Shown: positions 1 to 5,582 of the stretch, one piece after another
How the letters are laid out: the number at the start of each line of letters is the position of its first letter
Position numbering within the stretch: position 1 is the stretch's first letter
NCBI GenBank assembly: GCA_002479245.1
Contig: DLMG01000262.1
Coordinates: forward strand, 1-6,101
Length of the DNA stretch: 6,101 bases
Reading direction: 5' to 3'
Source of the DNA: Verrucomicrobia subdivision 3 bacterium UBA7542
GTDB lineage: Bacteria > Verrucomicrobiota > Verrucomicrobiia > Limisphaerales > UBA11358
The notes under the pieces: generated by a model
Database searches by the model: none
Told to the model about the DNA's origin: nothing
Seen by the model: the letters and a program-made list of their open reading frames with translations, nothing else
Position numbers and translations under genes: made by a program

Positions 1-246
1 CTGCCGGGTTCGCATCCTGCATGACAGCCGACCGCAGAGCCAAAGTTTAATTTTGCGTGGCCGGGGTTCGTTTCGGCGAGTCGCGCCAGCGCGAGCGCGG
101 TTTGCGCTGACTCCTGAGCGAGTGCCGTTTACGATCACATGGAGCGCAAGGGCTGCGGCTGCCAGGGGAACAGGGGGCAGCAGGCAGACCGGGCGCGGAG
201 TGTGACGCTTCAGGTGTCAGACTAATGTGGTTTTATCAGTGAGGTT

Positions 247-323
247 GGCCATTTTTCAGACCGTCGGAACGGAGGTGCGAGCCGCACTGGCGATCACCGG
301 AGTGGAGCGGTCGGAAAATGGCC
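247..323. repeat. Structured repeat, copy 1 (long imperfect hairpin)
   Basis: The left arm GGCCATTTTTCAGACCG (247-263) is the reverse complement of CGGTCGGAAAATGGCC (308-323), apart from one mismatch and one extra base. Between the arms is a small stem GTGCG (275-279) / CGCAC (283-287). The 11-mer CCGTCGGAACG (261-271) and the segment 273-302 recur in copy 2 at 500-510 and 529-558. The fold could act as RNA or as single-stranded DNA. The direction of any transcription is unknown. Confidence 0.55.
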
Positions 324-443
324 GTGCTCACGGCTATTACCGATGTCTTGGCCGGGCGAAGCCTCGCGGCCTATTGCGGTGTCTTGCCCGTGCGAAGCAT
401 CGCGGGCTATTGCTTGTTCATGTCGGGCGGAGCCTCGCGACAT
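320..443. repeat. Array of four covarying stem-loops
   Basis: Three 22-base units start at 350, 386 and 421. Each has a variable 4-base arm, a 2-base bulge (GG or GT), GCGA or GCGG, a loop AGCC or AGCA, TCGC, then the complement of the variable arm. The variable arms differ between units yet always pair: GGCC/GGCC, GCCC/GGGC and TGTC/GACA. In unit three the pair A420-T443 extends the stem. A shorter related stem, GCCGT (321-325) / ACGGC (330-334), precedes them. Units one and two are each followed by CTATTGC, and TGTCTTG precedes both. This looks like a REP-like or structured-RNA array. It is not a CRISPR, because the hairpins themselves vary and there are no unique spacers of constant length. 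Confidence 0.6.
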
Positions 444-490
444 CCTGCTGGTGTTCCTTGGGGTGCGCCCGATCTGAGGCCGGTCTCGTC

Positions 491-594
491 GGTTTGCGGC
501 CGTCGGAACGCAGCGAAACGCTCCGCGTAGGTGCGGGCCGCACCGGCGTTCACCGAAGCGGATTAGTGCAGCGGAGTTGGACGGTCTGCAAAGC
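491..594. repeat. Structured repeat, copy 2 (with paired insertions)
   Basis: This copy shares CCGTCGGAACG (500-510) exactly with copy 1, and 529-558 matches 273-302 at 26 of 30 bases. Its outer arms TTTGCGGCCG (493-502) and CGGTCTGCAAA (582-592) pair as in copy 1. TTTTC/GAAAA in copy 1 becomes TTTGC/GCAAA here, a compensated change. An 18-base insertion on the left (511-528) carries CTCCGC (521-526), which pairs with GCGGAG (571-576) in an insertion on the right, so the helix seems lengthened on both sides. The inner stem is GGTGC (530-534) / GCACC (540-544). Confidence 0.5.
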
Positions 595-634
595 TGGCGA
601 GTCCGGCCAGGGCGCGGGCGGAACAGTGCCGGGA

Positions 635-659
635 CTTGCCCCGAAAGCCTTCGGGGAAG
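635..659. repeat. Stem-loop with AGCC loop
   Basis: CCCCGAA (639-645) pairs with TTCGGGG (650-656) around the loop AGCC. CTT (635-637) and AAG (657-659) extend the stem past a bulged G638. The loop and the 5'-side bulge resemble the units at 350-443, so it may be a distant member of that set. No T-run follows on either strand, so it does not look like a typical terminator. Confidence 0.5.
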
Positions 660-693
660 TGTCGGCTCTGTGAAGCCTGGGCTGGTGTTTTGC

Positions 694-715
694 GGCGCGC
701 AACGGAATGCGCGCC
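694..715. repeat. GC-rich perfect stem-loop
   Basis: GGCGCGC (694-700) is perfectly complementary to GCGCGCC (709-715) around the 8-base loop AACGGAAT. It lies in the gene-poor region with no T-run on either side, so it is better read as an extragenic repeat than as a terminator. Confidence 0.5.
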
Positions 716-722
716 CTACCAA

Positions 723-761
723 GCCGCGTCAGCGGCGTTACCAAATTCTTCCGCGAAGCGG
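723..761. repeat. Two further small stem-loops
   Basis: GCCGC (723-727) pairs with GCGGC (732-736) around GTCA. CCGC (751-754) pairs with GCGG (758-761) around GAA. They continue the run of hairpins from upstream. Each is short enough to arise by chance in G+C-rich DNA. Confidence 0.3.
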
Positions 762-889
762 CCATCTTTTCTTTTCATGCCTGACCCTCGCGCCCCAAAA
801 CCGTTGTATTACCGGGACGTTTGGATTGCGCGCAAAACATTCAATTTAGGAGGGTCGTCCAACGTGCGCGCGAGGGTAGCCCAAGCGCC

Positions 890-957
890 GCCGGGGATGA
901 CGTAGGAAAACCCGTGAAAGCGGCGCGGTGCCGGCGGGTGGGGGCCGGGGATGACGT
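890..957. repeat. Direct repeat of a 14-mer, 54 bases apart
   Basis: GCCGGGGATGACGT occurs at 890-903 and again exactly at 944-957. The match continues imperfectly (AGG against TGG). Its function is unknown. It may be the remains of a tandem or dispersed extragenic repeat. Confidence 0.45.
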
Positions 958-1173
958 TGGTGGCATGAGGCGCGTTCGATTACATGAAAACTTTCGACAA
1001 AGCCGATGACTGCCCCCACTCGCCGTGCATGGGCGTCAGGCATGCGCGCGCACGGACATGACGCTGGCAAATGGAGGACTTTCGACGTGTGGGCGCACCG
1101 TAGGTTGTTGAGCACGCGAATGGAGTGCAGCGCGAACTATTGTTTCGTTGAGTTGCCAACAAAATTGAGCATC

Positions 1174-1189
1174 ATCCTGATCGCAGGAT
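1174..1189 (-). terminator. Possible terminator after the kinase/DUF3037 operon
   Basis: Thirty bases past the stop codon of the DUF3037 gene, ATCCTG and CAGGAT form a perfect 6-base stem with a 4-base loop. On the minus strand a short T-run (ATTTTG) follows about ten bases later, which is further away than in a classical intrinsic terminator. The position fits; the strength is doubtful. Confidence 0.3.
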
Positions 1190-1218
1190 TGCCGATTTTC
1201 GTCTTTTGGCGTGACGGA

Positions 1219-2103
1219 TTAGTGCTCAGCAACCGGAATGTCCGCTATTTCGTCTAATGCCGCTTGTGCTTCCTCTCTGTTGCTCAAATTCAAAACCCGC
1301 GCTTGTGTTGCGAGGATTGCCAATCCCTTTTGAACTTCCCTATCACGCATTTGGGCGTCTGTTGGACAAACAAAAGCGGCCAGCCTGTCTTTATTCTTGA
1401 CGAATTCATATTTAATCGCTGCTTGAAATCGCCATGCTGCAGATTCAATTATCCGATCACGTTCAATTGGATATTTTCGCAAGGGCACTTGCTGCCCCAA
1501 CCAAACCGGCGCGCCATTGCGAATGGCATAAGAAAACGCAATGATTTCTGTAACCTCAGTGGCAAGCGGGCACTGAATTGTCATTCCTTCCTTTTTGAAG
1601 AATTTATTTTTGACTAATCTTGTTTTCTGAATCACCTCTTCACACTGGATTTCCAAAAATTCCGTCGAGTATTTTTCGTCAGTGGATTCGGGCGTATCAT
1701 TAACGAGTGTCATGAACAATTCATCAACCAGCTTTGGCAATTTTTCTTCCGTTATTGTTTCAAGAACTGCGCCGCCCTTGTCCAAAAAATAATTTCCCTT
1801 GCCGGTTGTTTGTAGTGCTTCAACAAAATCTGGTGATACTTTCTCGGCAAATTTCCCCGCTCCAATGAATTCAATCTTGTCCTTTTGAACTTCTGAAAGC
1901 CAAAATTTTACCCATTGTTTGTAGGCAGGGGGAGACTGAATAAAATTCGGGATGTTTTTGCTTGTGAAATTGCCATATTTGTCAGCACCCTGAAAGCGCG
2001 CTTCGACCCCGGCCTCTGACCACACAATGACACCTATGTTTCGCGGCTCATTTCTAATGAGGTCAGGAACATATTTTGCAACCAAGAATTGGGCACCTGT
2101 CAT
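1219..2103 (-). CDS. DUF3037-family protein, partner of the HipA-like kinase
   Basis: A 294-residue protein. Its N-terminus (residues 6-27: FLVAKYVPD, then RNIGVIV) matches the opening of the DUF3037 family, a small domain of unknown function often encoded beside short HipA-like kinases. The rest, to residue 294, has no motif I recognise and makes this protein longer than a bare DUF3037 domain. I prefer the ATG at 2103 to the in-frame ATG at 2118 because GGAGG lies 8 bases upstream and the ATG overlaps the kinase stop codon as ATGA. That arrangement implies translational coupling and near-equal production. No signal peptide or membrane segment is seen, so it is probably cytoplasmic. A role as binding partner or antidote of the kinase is inference from the pairing only. 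Its base composition is clearly more A+T-rich than the primase gene. Confidence 0.75.
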   Translation of the reverse strand: MTGAQFLVAKYVPDLIRNEPRNIGVIVWSEAGVEARFQGADKYGNFTSKNIPNFIQSPPAYKQWVKFWLSEVQKDKIEFIGAGKFAEKVSPDFVEALQTTGKGNYFLDKGGAVLETITEEKLPKLVDELFMTLVNDTPESTDEKYSTEFLEIQCEEVIQKTRLVKNKFFKKEGMTIQCPLATEVTEIIAFSYAIRNGAPVWLGQQVPLRKYPIERDRIIESAAWRFQAAIKYEFVKNKDRLAAFVCPTDAQMRDREVQKGLAILATQARVLNLSNREEAQAALDEIADIPVAEH

Positions 2104-3008
2104 ATTGTCAACCTCCATTGACTTATGCCGGAAAACTCGGATTGGTTTGAATTTACCAATTTACGAACGTTGTTCCGGCGATCAATCAAAAACGCTTTGG
2201 CCGTGGACGCTTCTAGTGCCGTAATCATGTCCAAATCAACTGTGCCACCACAAACGTCATCAATCAAGTAATCAGGAACAGAAGAAATTCGGTCATACCA
2301 TTTTGAGAAATAATCGTCAGTTTTCAATGAATCTAACAGGCAATGCCGATTCTGCCCCGTTCCGCCAAGAATCCCCAAATATGGAGGCGATATTACCACG
2401 CCTTGCGCCTGCTGATTCTGCCCCACGACCGTTCCGTCAGAAATCACCAGCTTGTCTTTCAAATCATTTAGTCGCCGAGCCCCTTCTCCGTTCGTATTTC
2501 CAAATAATGCATGACTGTGATCAAAAATGCTCATGTGTGGTGGTTTTTCGGCTAAATCAACTGACAAATTTTTCCGGTGTCTGTCTGGATTCGCAATCCA
2601 AATATCAAAAAGAATGAGTCCGGTTGACAAATCAGGCAAAACACTGACGCATTGTTCGGGGTCAACTGGCGGCAGGTCGTCCGCAGTCAGATTGAAATTT
2701 AACGAAGCAAACCAATGTTTTACAGCATGATCTTGGGCATAAACAATTCCGCAAGGGGGAATCGGAAGGCCGATAAAACGACCAATTTCAGCACAAATAA
2801 ATTCATTGGAAATGCAGTATTTTAGGACTTCATTATTTTTTGCAATTGACCTCAAAGAGGCATGATAAGAGTAAAGGACGCCGTTGCCAGCGACTCTTGA
2901 GCCAATGGCCAAAAGAGAAAAAAGCCCAGCCATGATGAATGACATAGCTTTTATCATGGGAAACGGGGCGTCAATCTTGATTTTCATGGCAACAAAGCGC
3001 GCCCCCAT
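2100..3008 (-). CDS. HipA-like kinase (short HipA_2 type), possibly inactive
   Basis: A 302-residue protein that fits the short HipA-like Ser/Thr kinase family. Residues 67-86 read SNEFICAEIGRFIGLPIPPC, the typical N-lobe helix with its NE pair and the GLP-P turn. The catalytic loop is NPDRHRKN (140-147), with Asp142 as likely base and Asn147 as metal ligand. FDHSHALFG (162-170) supplies the second metal-binding Asp163. The N-lobe strand that normally ends in an ATP-binding lysine (YVVK-like) appears here as LYSYHAS (45-51), so that lysine seems to be missing. Residues 21-36 are hydrophobic but are more likely a core strand than a membrane anchor. The start is uncertain: ATGs at 3008, 2987 and 2957 all lack a good ribosome site. 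No HipB-like repressor gene is adjacent; the only partner is the overlapping DUF3037 gene. HipA relatives phosphorylate cellular targets such as aminoacyl-tRNA synthetases, but the substrate of this subfamily is unknown. Confidence 0.72.
   Translation of the reverse strand: MGARFVAMKIKIDAPFPMIKAMSFIMAGLFSLLAIGSRVAGNGVLYSYHASLRSIAKNNEVLKYCISNEFICAEIGRFIGLPIPPCGIVYAQDHAVKHWFASLNFNLTADDLPPVDPEQCVSVLPDLSTGLILFDIWIANPDRHRKNLSVDLAEKPPHMSIFDHSHALFGNTNGEGARRLNDLKDKLVISDGTVVGQNQQAQGVVISPPYLGILGGTGQNRHCLLDSLKTDDYFSKWYDRISSVPDYLIDDVCGGTVDLDMITALEASTAKAFLIDRRNNVRKLVNSNQSEFSGISQWRLTI
2112..2116 (-). promoter_or_regulatory. Ribosome binding site that fixes the DUF3037 start
   Basis: On the minus strand GGAGG is followed by 8 bases and then the ATG at 2103-2101. 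It lies inside the last codons of the kinase gene. It is the clearest Shine-Dalgarno site in the window and supports the ATGA-overlap start over the in-frame ATG at 2118. Confidence 0.7.
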
Positions 3009-3084
3009 GACCTAATTTTGACGATTTTGTCTTGCCCCTACCCCCGGTAGGTATTCTTTTTGAATACGAAGGGGGTGGTTATGG
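3006..3084. repeat. Diverged repeat A, ending at the kinase start
   Basis: The core at 3032-3084 aligns with 3374-3425: both share TTGCCCCT, then ACCCCCGG, then TCT.TTTGA, and end in TGGT.ATGG. The similarity continues weakly through the flank to CAT at 3006. This copy folds well: ACCCCC (3040-3045) with GGGGGT (3071-3076), and GTATTC (3051-3056) with GAATAC (3062-3067) around TTTTT. On the minus strand it lies about 24 bases before the kinase ATG, in the likely leader. It could be regulatory or a recombination remnant. Confidence 0.5.
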
Positions 3085-3093
3085 TTGTAAAAC

Positions 3094-3136
3094 CGGCCAC
3101 CCTCGCCCATGCGTAACAAAATAAAGTTGGTGGCCG
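3094..3136. repeat. 8+8 inverted repeat upstream of the kinase
   Basis: CGGCCACC (3094-3101) is perfectly complementary to GGTGGCCG (3129-3136), with 27 bases between. A smaller stem, ACCGC (3143-3147) / GCGGT (3161-3165), follows. Both would lie in the kinase leader if transcription starts further upstream. It could be leader RNA structure; the function is unknown. Confidence 0.4.
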
Positions 3137-3206
3137 AAAACAACCGCCAACCAATCGTTTGCGGTAGAAAAAAGCCCGAAAAATCAAGGAAATACGTATA
3201 GTTGGC

Positions 3207-3222
3207 CCTAAACGGGTTTAGG
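3207..3222. promoter_or_regulatory. Perfect 16-base dyad, possible operator
   Basis: CCTAAAC (3207-3213) and GTTTAGG (3216-3222) form a perfect inverted repeat with 2 central bases, the shape of a dimeric repressor site. On the minus strand a TATACG hexamer (3198-3193) lies just downstream and could be a -10 element for the kinase operon, but no good -35 is seen. No cognate repressor can be named from this window, except perhaps the small DNA-binding protein at 5256-5513. Confidence 0.3.
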
Positions 3223-3351
3223 TTCTCCCGCAACTCCCCTCCCTGTAGGCTCCTCTATCCGCTCATTTTGCCTGCACACAGAAAATTTAACCAGTTACAA
3301 CGCTTGACAAGTTAACAAAAAGATTCATTTTCAGTCGAAATCTTATGCTAA

Positions 3352-3425
3352 CATCCGATTCGACGAATGATTGTTGCCCCTCACCCCCGGCAAGAAATCT
3401 CTTTGACCGATAGGGCTGGTAATGG
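3352..3425. repeat. Diverged repeat B, partner of repeat A
   Basis: The core at 3374-3425 aligns with repeat A using only a few gaps. The flank 3352-3373 (CATCC, GACGA) also resembles the kinase-start flank of A. The outer stem survives in part (CCC 3385-3387 with GGG 3413-3415, and CA with TG, around a C-C mismatch). The inner stem of A is not preserved. The palindrome GGCTTAAGCC follows at 3425-3434. No gene starts at the position equivalent to the kinase ATG: the frame there stops after three codons. Confidence 0.45.
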
Positions 3426-3587
3426 GGCTTAAGCCAATCGCGCTCGCACATAAATAGATTTTTGAATCGAGGCGACAACCACTTCCGCCCGCTTTGCCAA
3501 TAAAACAGGGTGCTTCTTTGGTTATCACAACTGCCGGCGTCGCACATATATGAATTTTGAAAACACAGATACATACACTTTTAATAA

Positions 3588-3604
3588 AATGAACCGGCTT
3601 CATT
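3588..3604 (-). terminator. Weak possible terminator after the replication operon
   Basis: On the minus strand AATGAA and TTCATT form a 6-base stem with a 5-base loop, followed directly by TTATT, 13 bases after the stop codon of the small coupled gene. The stem is A+T-rich, so termination would be inefficient. The position between the two operons is right. Confidence 0.3.
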
Positions 3605-3617
3605 GCCAGGCAGATCA

Positions 3618-3878
3618 TCATCGGGATGTGGGCGCGTGAGATTTCAGCCAGCAAAGTGCCTGCTGGCAGAGCGGGTGCGTGATTGAACGCAGCCCAATGG
3701 TGAGACTGGCAACGGTGGAACTGTCCGCGCCAACAAACTCCCCAGCCAATATCTGTTTGGCGACATGGAGCCACGGAGCGCAGTCTGGCGCGAGTCCGGC
3801 GGCTTGACCTTCAAGCATGGCGGGGCGTGTTGAGTCCTGCATGGCGGCAAAGGTGGTTTGGGTAGCGGCGGTTTTCAT
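3618..3878 (-). CDS. Small hypothetical protein coupled to the primase
   Basis: An 86-residue protein whose ATG overlaps the primase stop codon as TGATG, suggesting it is translated by terminating ribosomes. An in-frame ATG at 3887 is an alternative start. The frame has plausible codon use (many GCC, ACC, CTC and CAG codons) and ends well clear of the primase, unlike the shadow frame that runs on from within that gene. The middle (residues 30-48, PDCAPWLHVAKQILAGEFV) could be an amphipathic helix. Residues 53-78 are Ser/Leu-rich, with Cys at 71 and 76. I see no signal peptide or named motif. It may be an accessory factor of the primase, but that is inferred from position only. Confidence 0.5.
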   Translation of the reverse strand: MKTAATQTTFAAMQDSTRPAMLEGQAAGLAPDCAPWLHVAKQILAGEFVGADSSTVASLTIGLRSITHPLCQQALCWLKSHAPTSR

Positions 3879-5239
3879 CAACCGCATGAAATTGTCAGAA
3901 GCCACTTGAAGCGAGCCGCGCTTTTGTTCGGAACGTAGTTGGCTGTTTTTGCGATGATGCCCAGGCGCATGAACTTTTCCCGAATCCCCGCCGCTCCTTT
4001 GCCGGTGATTCCAAGTCGCTCTGCCAGGTTGTCCCGTGCGATGGGGAAGTCCTTCGCGCCGTCGTTCGCCGCTTTCGCTGCGTAACTGCGAATGATGCGA
4101 AACGCTTCGCGCTCGTTGTCCGTTTCGAGTTGCGCAAGTTTTTCCCGTTCGTCTTCGGAAATCGTGTCCCGCCAGCGTGCGGCCAGCCCTGCCCATAGTT
4201 CTTCAAAGCTGGCCATGTGCTCCTGCTCGCTGGCCTCGGTCGAAACGGTCTTGTGCCGAAACTGTGCCTGCACAAGCTGTCTCGCCATTGCACCTCCAAC
4301 TTGATTAAAAATTTCACCAGTCAGAGCAGCCAACTTGTCATTACGGGTGTTTGTTGCCGTGATCCCGAATTCTTGAAGCAATTCCAATTCATGGTAATTA
4401 GGGAAAGAAGAAGGAGAAGAGAAAGAAGCTTTTTTCTTTGTATCGGGGAAGTGAGTTTCTAAACCCTTGCGAATCAACGGGGCGTTTTTTGACTTCCCCG
4501 ATAGGACGGATTCAAGGGAAGTGCGGCAGTTTTCCCAAACGATTTGCGAGCAAGTGTCCGTGCCGGGATTCCAGCAACCGGGCGCACGCATCCCCTTGCC
4601 GAAACGTGACTGCACACTGTCAGGCGGGAAGATTTCACAGACGCCAGCGGCGACGGGTGCGCCGATGGTGGCGGCAACGGATTTCAACAGCCGTATCCAT
4701 TCGTGGGTGTTGTGAAAGTCGGGCGAGATTGCCCAGACGTGCCAGCCGCCGCTGCCCGATGTTTCGAGAATCACGGCCACGTCTGGCATGTTTAACAGCA
4801 CGCGAAAAGCCCCAAATGCCAACTCCCGCGCTCGGTCTGCCTCGCCTGGGTTGTGCGCGTCAAAATCCATGCCGCCCCAGCGCGATTGCTGCCGCTCGTT
4901 AGCCGAGTAAGGGACAAATGCCAGCCGCGATTTCGGCGAACCGGCAATACTTGACCAACTCCACGAGATTGCCCGATCAACTGGATGACGTTTCGATTTG
5001 ACGTAACGCTTGCATCCATCCAGGTCCCGAAAGCCCATGATGAAACGTGTTGGGCCGTTGCCGTTGTGAAGATGTTCGCAAAGCGAAGTCCATTCGCTCT
5101 GCGTATAAACCGCATCGGCGCGTTGTGGCTGCCAATTCAAAACGGCCAGCGTATTCGGTCCAGTATCGGCAGGGTGCGCTCGCAAGCGAAGCCGCTTGGC
5201 CGGTCGCTCGCTTGTGACACTGGCAGAGTCGAGAATCAT
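3878..5239 (-). CDS. Archaeo-eukaryotic-type primase (TOTE-like AEP) with C-terminal wHTH-like region
   Basis: A 453-residue replication primase that would make the RNA or DNA primers for the element. The AEP core shows the metal-binding pair MDFD (Asp125, Asp127), then ETSGSGGWHVW (159-169) with His167, the usual second AEP motif, then FGKGMRAP (213-220), close to the GxxxRxP-type third motif of TOTE-like primases. A Lys/Ser-rich linker lies at about 268-280. Residues 398-429 (FPIARDNLAERLGITGKGA onward) look like a winged helix for DNA binding. No helicase domain is fused and none is encoded nearby, so the host or an unseen gene must unwind DNA. I chose the ATG at 5239. It is 16 bases after the upstream HTH gene and just before the conserved part begins. 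The frame stays open to a TTG at 5347 and an ATG at 5299, which would overlap the HTH gene. No start has a clear ribosome site. Standalone AEP primases are typical of plasmids, phages and integrative elements. Confidence 0.78.
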   Translation of the reverse strand: MILDSASVTSERPAKRLRLRAHPADTGPNTLAVLNWQPQRADAVYTQSEWTSLCEHLHNGNGPTRFIMGFRDLDGCKRYVKSKRHPVDRAISWSWSSIAGSPKSRLAFVPYSANERQQSRWGGMDFDAHNPGEADRARELAFGAFRVLLNMPDVAVILETSGSGGWHVWAISPDFHNTHEWIRLLKSVAATIGAPVAAGVCEIFPPDSVQSRFGKGMRAPGCWNPGTDTCSQIVWENCRTSLESVLSGKSKNAPLIRKGLETHFPDTKKKASFSSPSSFPNYHELELLQEFGITATNTRNDKLAALTGEIFNQVGGAMARQLVQAQFRHKTVSTEASEQEHMASFEELWAGLAARWRDTISEDEREKLAQLETDNEREAFRIIRSYAAKAANDGAKDFPIARDNLAERLGITGKGAAGIREKFMRLGIIAKTANYVPNKSAARFKWLLTISCG

Positions 5240-5255
5240 GGTGGCGGGGTCTTGC

Positions 5256-5513
5256 TCACGCCGCCCTTTTTCGCTGTCCGCGCACAGTCGCTTTGGCATC
5301 GAGGCTGGCTTTAACCAGGACGGGGTCAAAAAAAACGCGCCGGCCAATTTTACAAAAGGGCAGCGTTCTATTCCGCTGTTGGTCTCTTACCCAGCGAAGG
5401 CTGGGGCGGCTGGCTTCATCAAACAAAATTTCCAGAAGCCGCAGCGCGTCAACGTAACGCGGGACGATTGGTTCTCCAACTTGTGGCGTTAGTGCATTTT
5501 CTGTGCTCATCAT
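5256..5513 (-). CDS. AlpA/excisionase-type small DNA-binding protein
   Basis: An 85-residue protein. Residues 36-64 run from SLRWVRDQQRN to LPFCKIGRRVFFDP, the signature of the small MerR-like winged helix of excisionases and AlpA-type regulators: a helix ending in a short turn, then the wing K-IGRRV-F-P. The C-terminus (RGQRKRAA) is basic. Such proteins bend DNA in excision or act as activators and repressors on phage and integrative elements. It lies directly before the primase gene, the usual place for a replication/excision regulator. The start is uncertain: I use the ATG at 5513. The ATG at 5510 and a GTG at 5528 are alternatives, and none has a strong ribosome site. It could equally be a transcriptional activator of the module. 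Confidence 0.68.
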   Translation of the reverse strand: MMSTENALTPQVGEPIVPRYVDALRLLEILFDEASRPSLRWVRDQQRNRTLPFCKIGRRVFFDPVLVKASLDAKATVRGQRKRAA

Positions 5514-5582
5514 GGAATGAGCTTGCACTCAAATTCACGTCCATTCCTTCGCTATAACAGGGCGTAAATATAGAAAAAATCC

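Larger units (their letters stand above)
1..1218. other. G+C-rich gene-poor region with many hairpins
   Basis: No open frame here looks like a protein. The longest plus-strand frame (227-673) runs straight through the hairpin repeats and gives low-complexity Arg/Gly/Leu-rich text. A spot count of bases 361-420 gives 37 of 60 G+C. Besides the repeats listed separately there is a 6-base inverted repeat, CAGCGC (87-92) with GCGCTG (104-109). Bases 110-246 and 960-1170 show nothing I can name. The region is probably extragenic sequence at or beyond the edge of the mobile element, but no boundary is visible. Confidence 0.6.
3009..3617. other. 609-base intergenic region between replication genes and kinase operon
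   Basis: Open frames here are short and overlap the repeats. They show no recognisable protein, and the resemblance between two of them (LPGVGARQN and LPGVRGNNH) comes from the underlying DNA repeats A and B. Apart from these repeats, the 16-base dyad and the 8+8 inverted repeat, the sequence is A+T-rich with no clear promoter. Bases 3440-3580 show nothing I can name. The kinase promoter should lie in this region. Confidence 0.55.

Noticed and set aside
1..25. GGTTCGCATCC resembles the T-arm of a tRNA 3' end, which could mark an integration site
   Set aside because: The T-loop position normally occupied by A is C, the stem has a mismatch and a G-T pair, and the rest of the tRNA is outside the window, so it cannot be supported.
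320..443. Possible CRISPR array
   Set aside because: The repeated parts vary in their stems, the units are only 22 bases, the intervals are short and similar to each other, and there are no cas genes.
227..673. 148-residue plus-strand open frame
   Set aside because: It runs through the hairpin array and structured repeats, and its repeated Arg/Gly/Leu text mirrors the DNA repeats. No domain or ribosome site is visible.
3012..3233. 73-residue minus-strand frame, with a similar C-terminus in the frame at 3343-3774
   Set aside because: The shared LPGV-type ending comes from DNA repeats A and B read in the same direction. Neither frame has other protein-like features.
3284..3315. Integron attC-like core (ATTTAAC and AACGCTTGA near GTTAAC)
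   Set aside because: No matching GTTRRRY partner at proper spacing and no imperfect palindrome of attC shape, so the match is probably chance.
3304..3332. Plus-strand promoter with TTGACA at 3304-3309
   Set aside because: No acceptable -10 hexamer at 16-18 bases, and no plus-strand gene downstream.
3879..4317. Overlapping minus-strand frames inside the primase gene
   Set aside because: They are other-frame shadows rich in Arg/Ser/Thr; only the final part (3618-3878), beyond the primase stop, looks coding.
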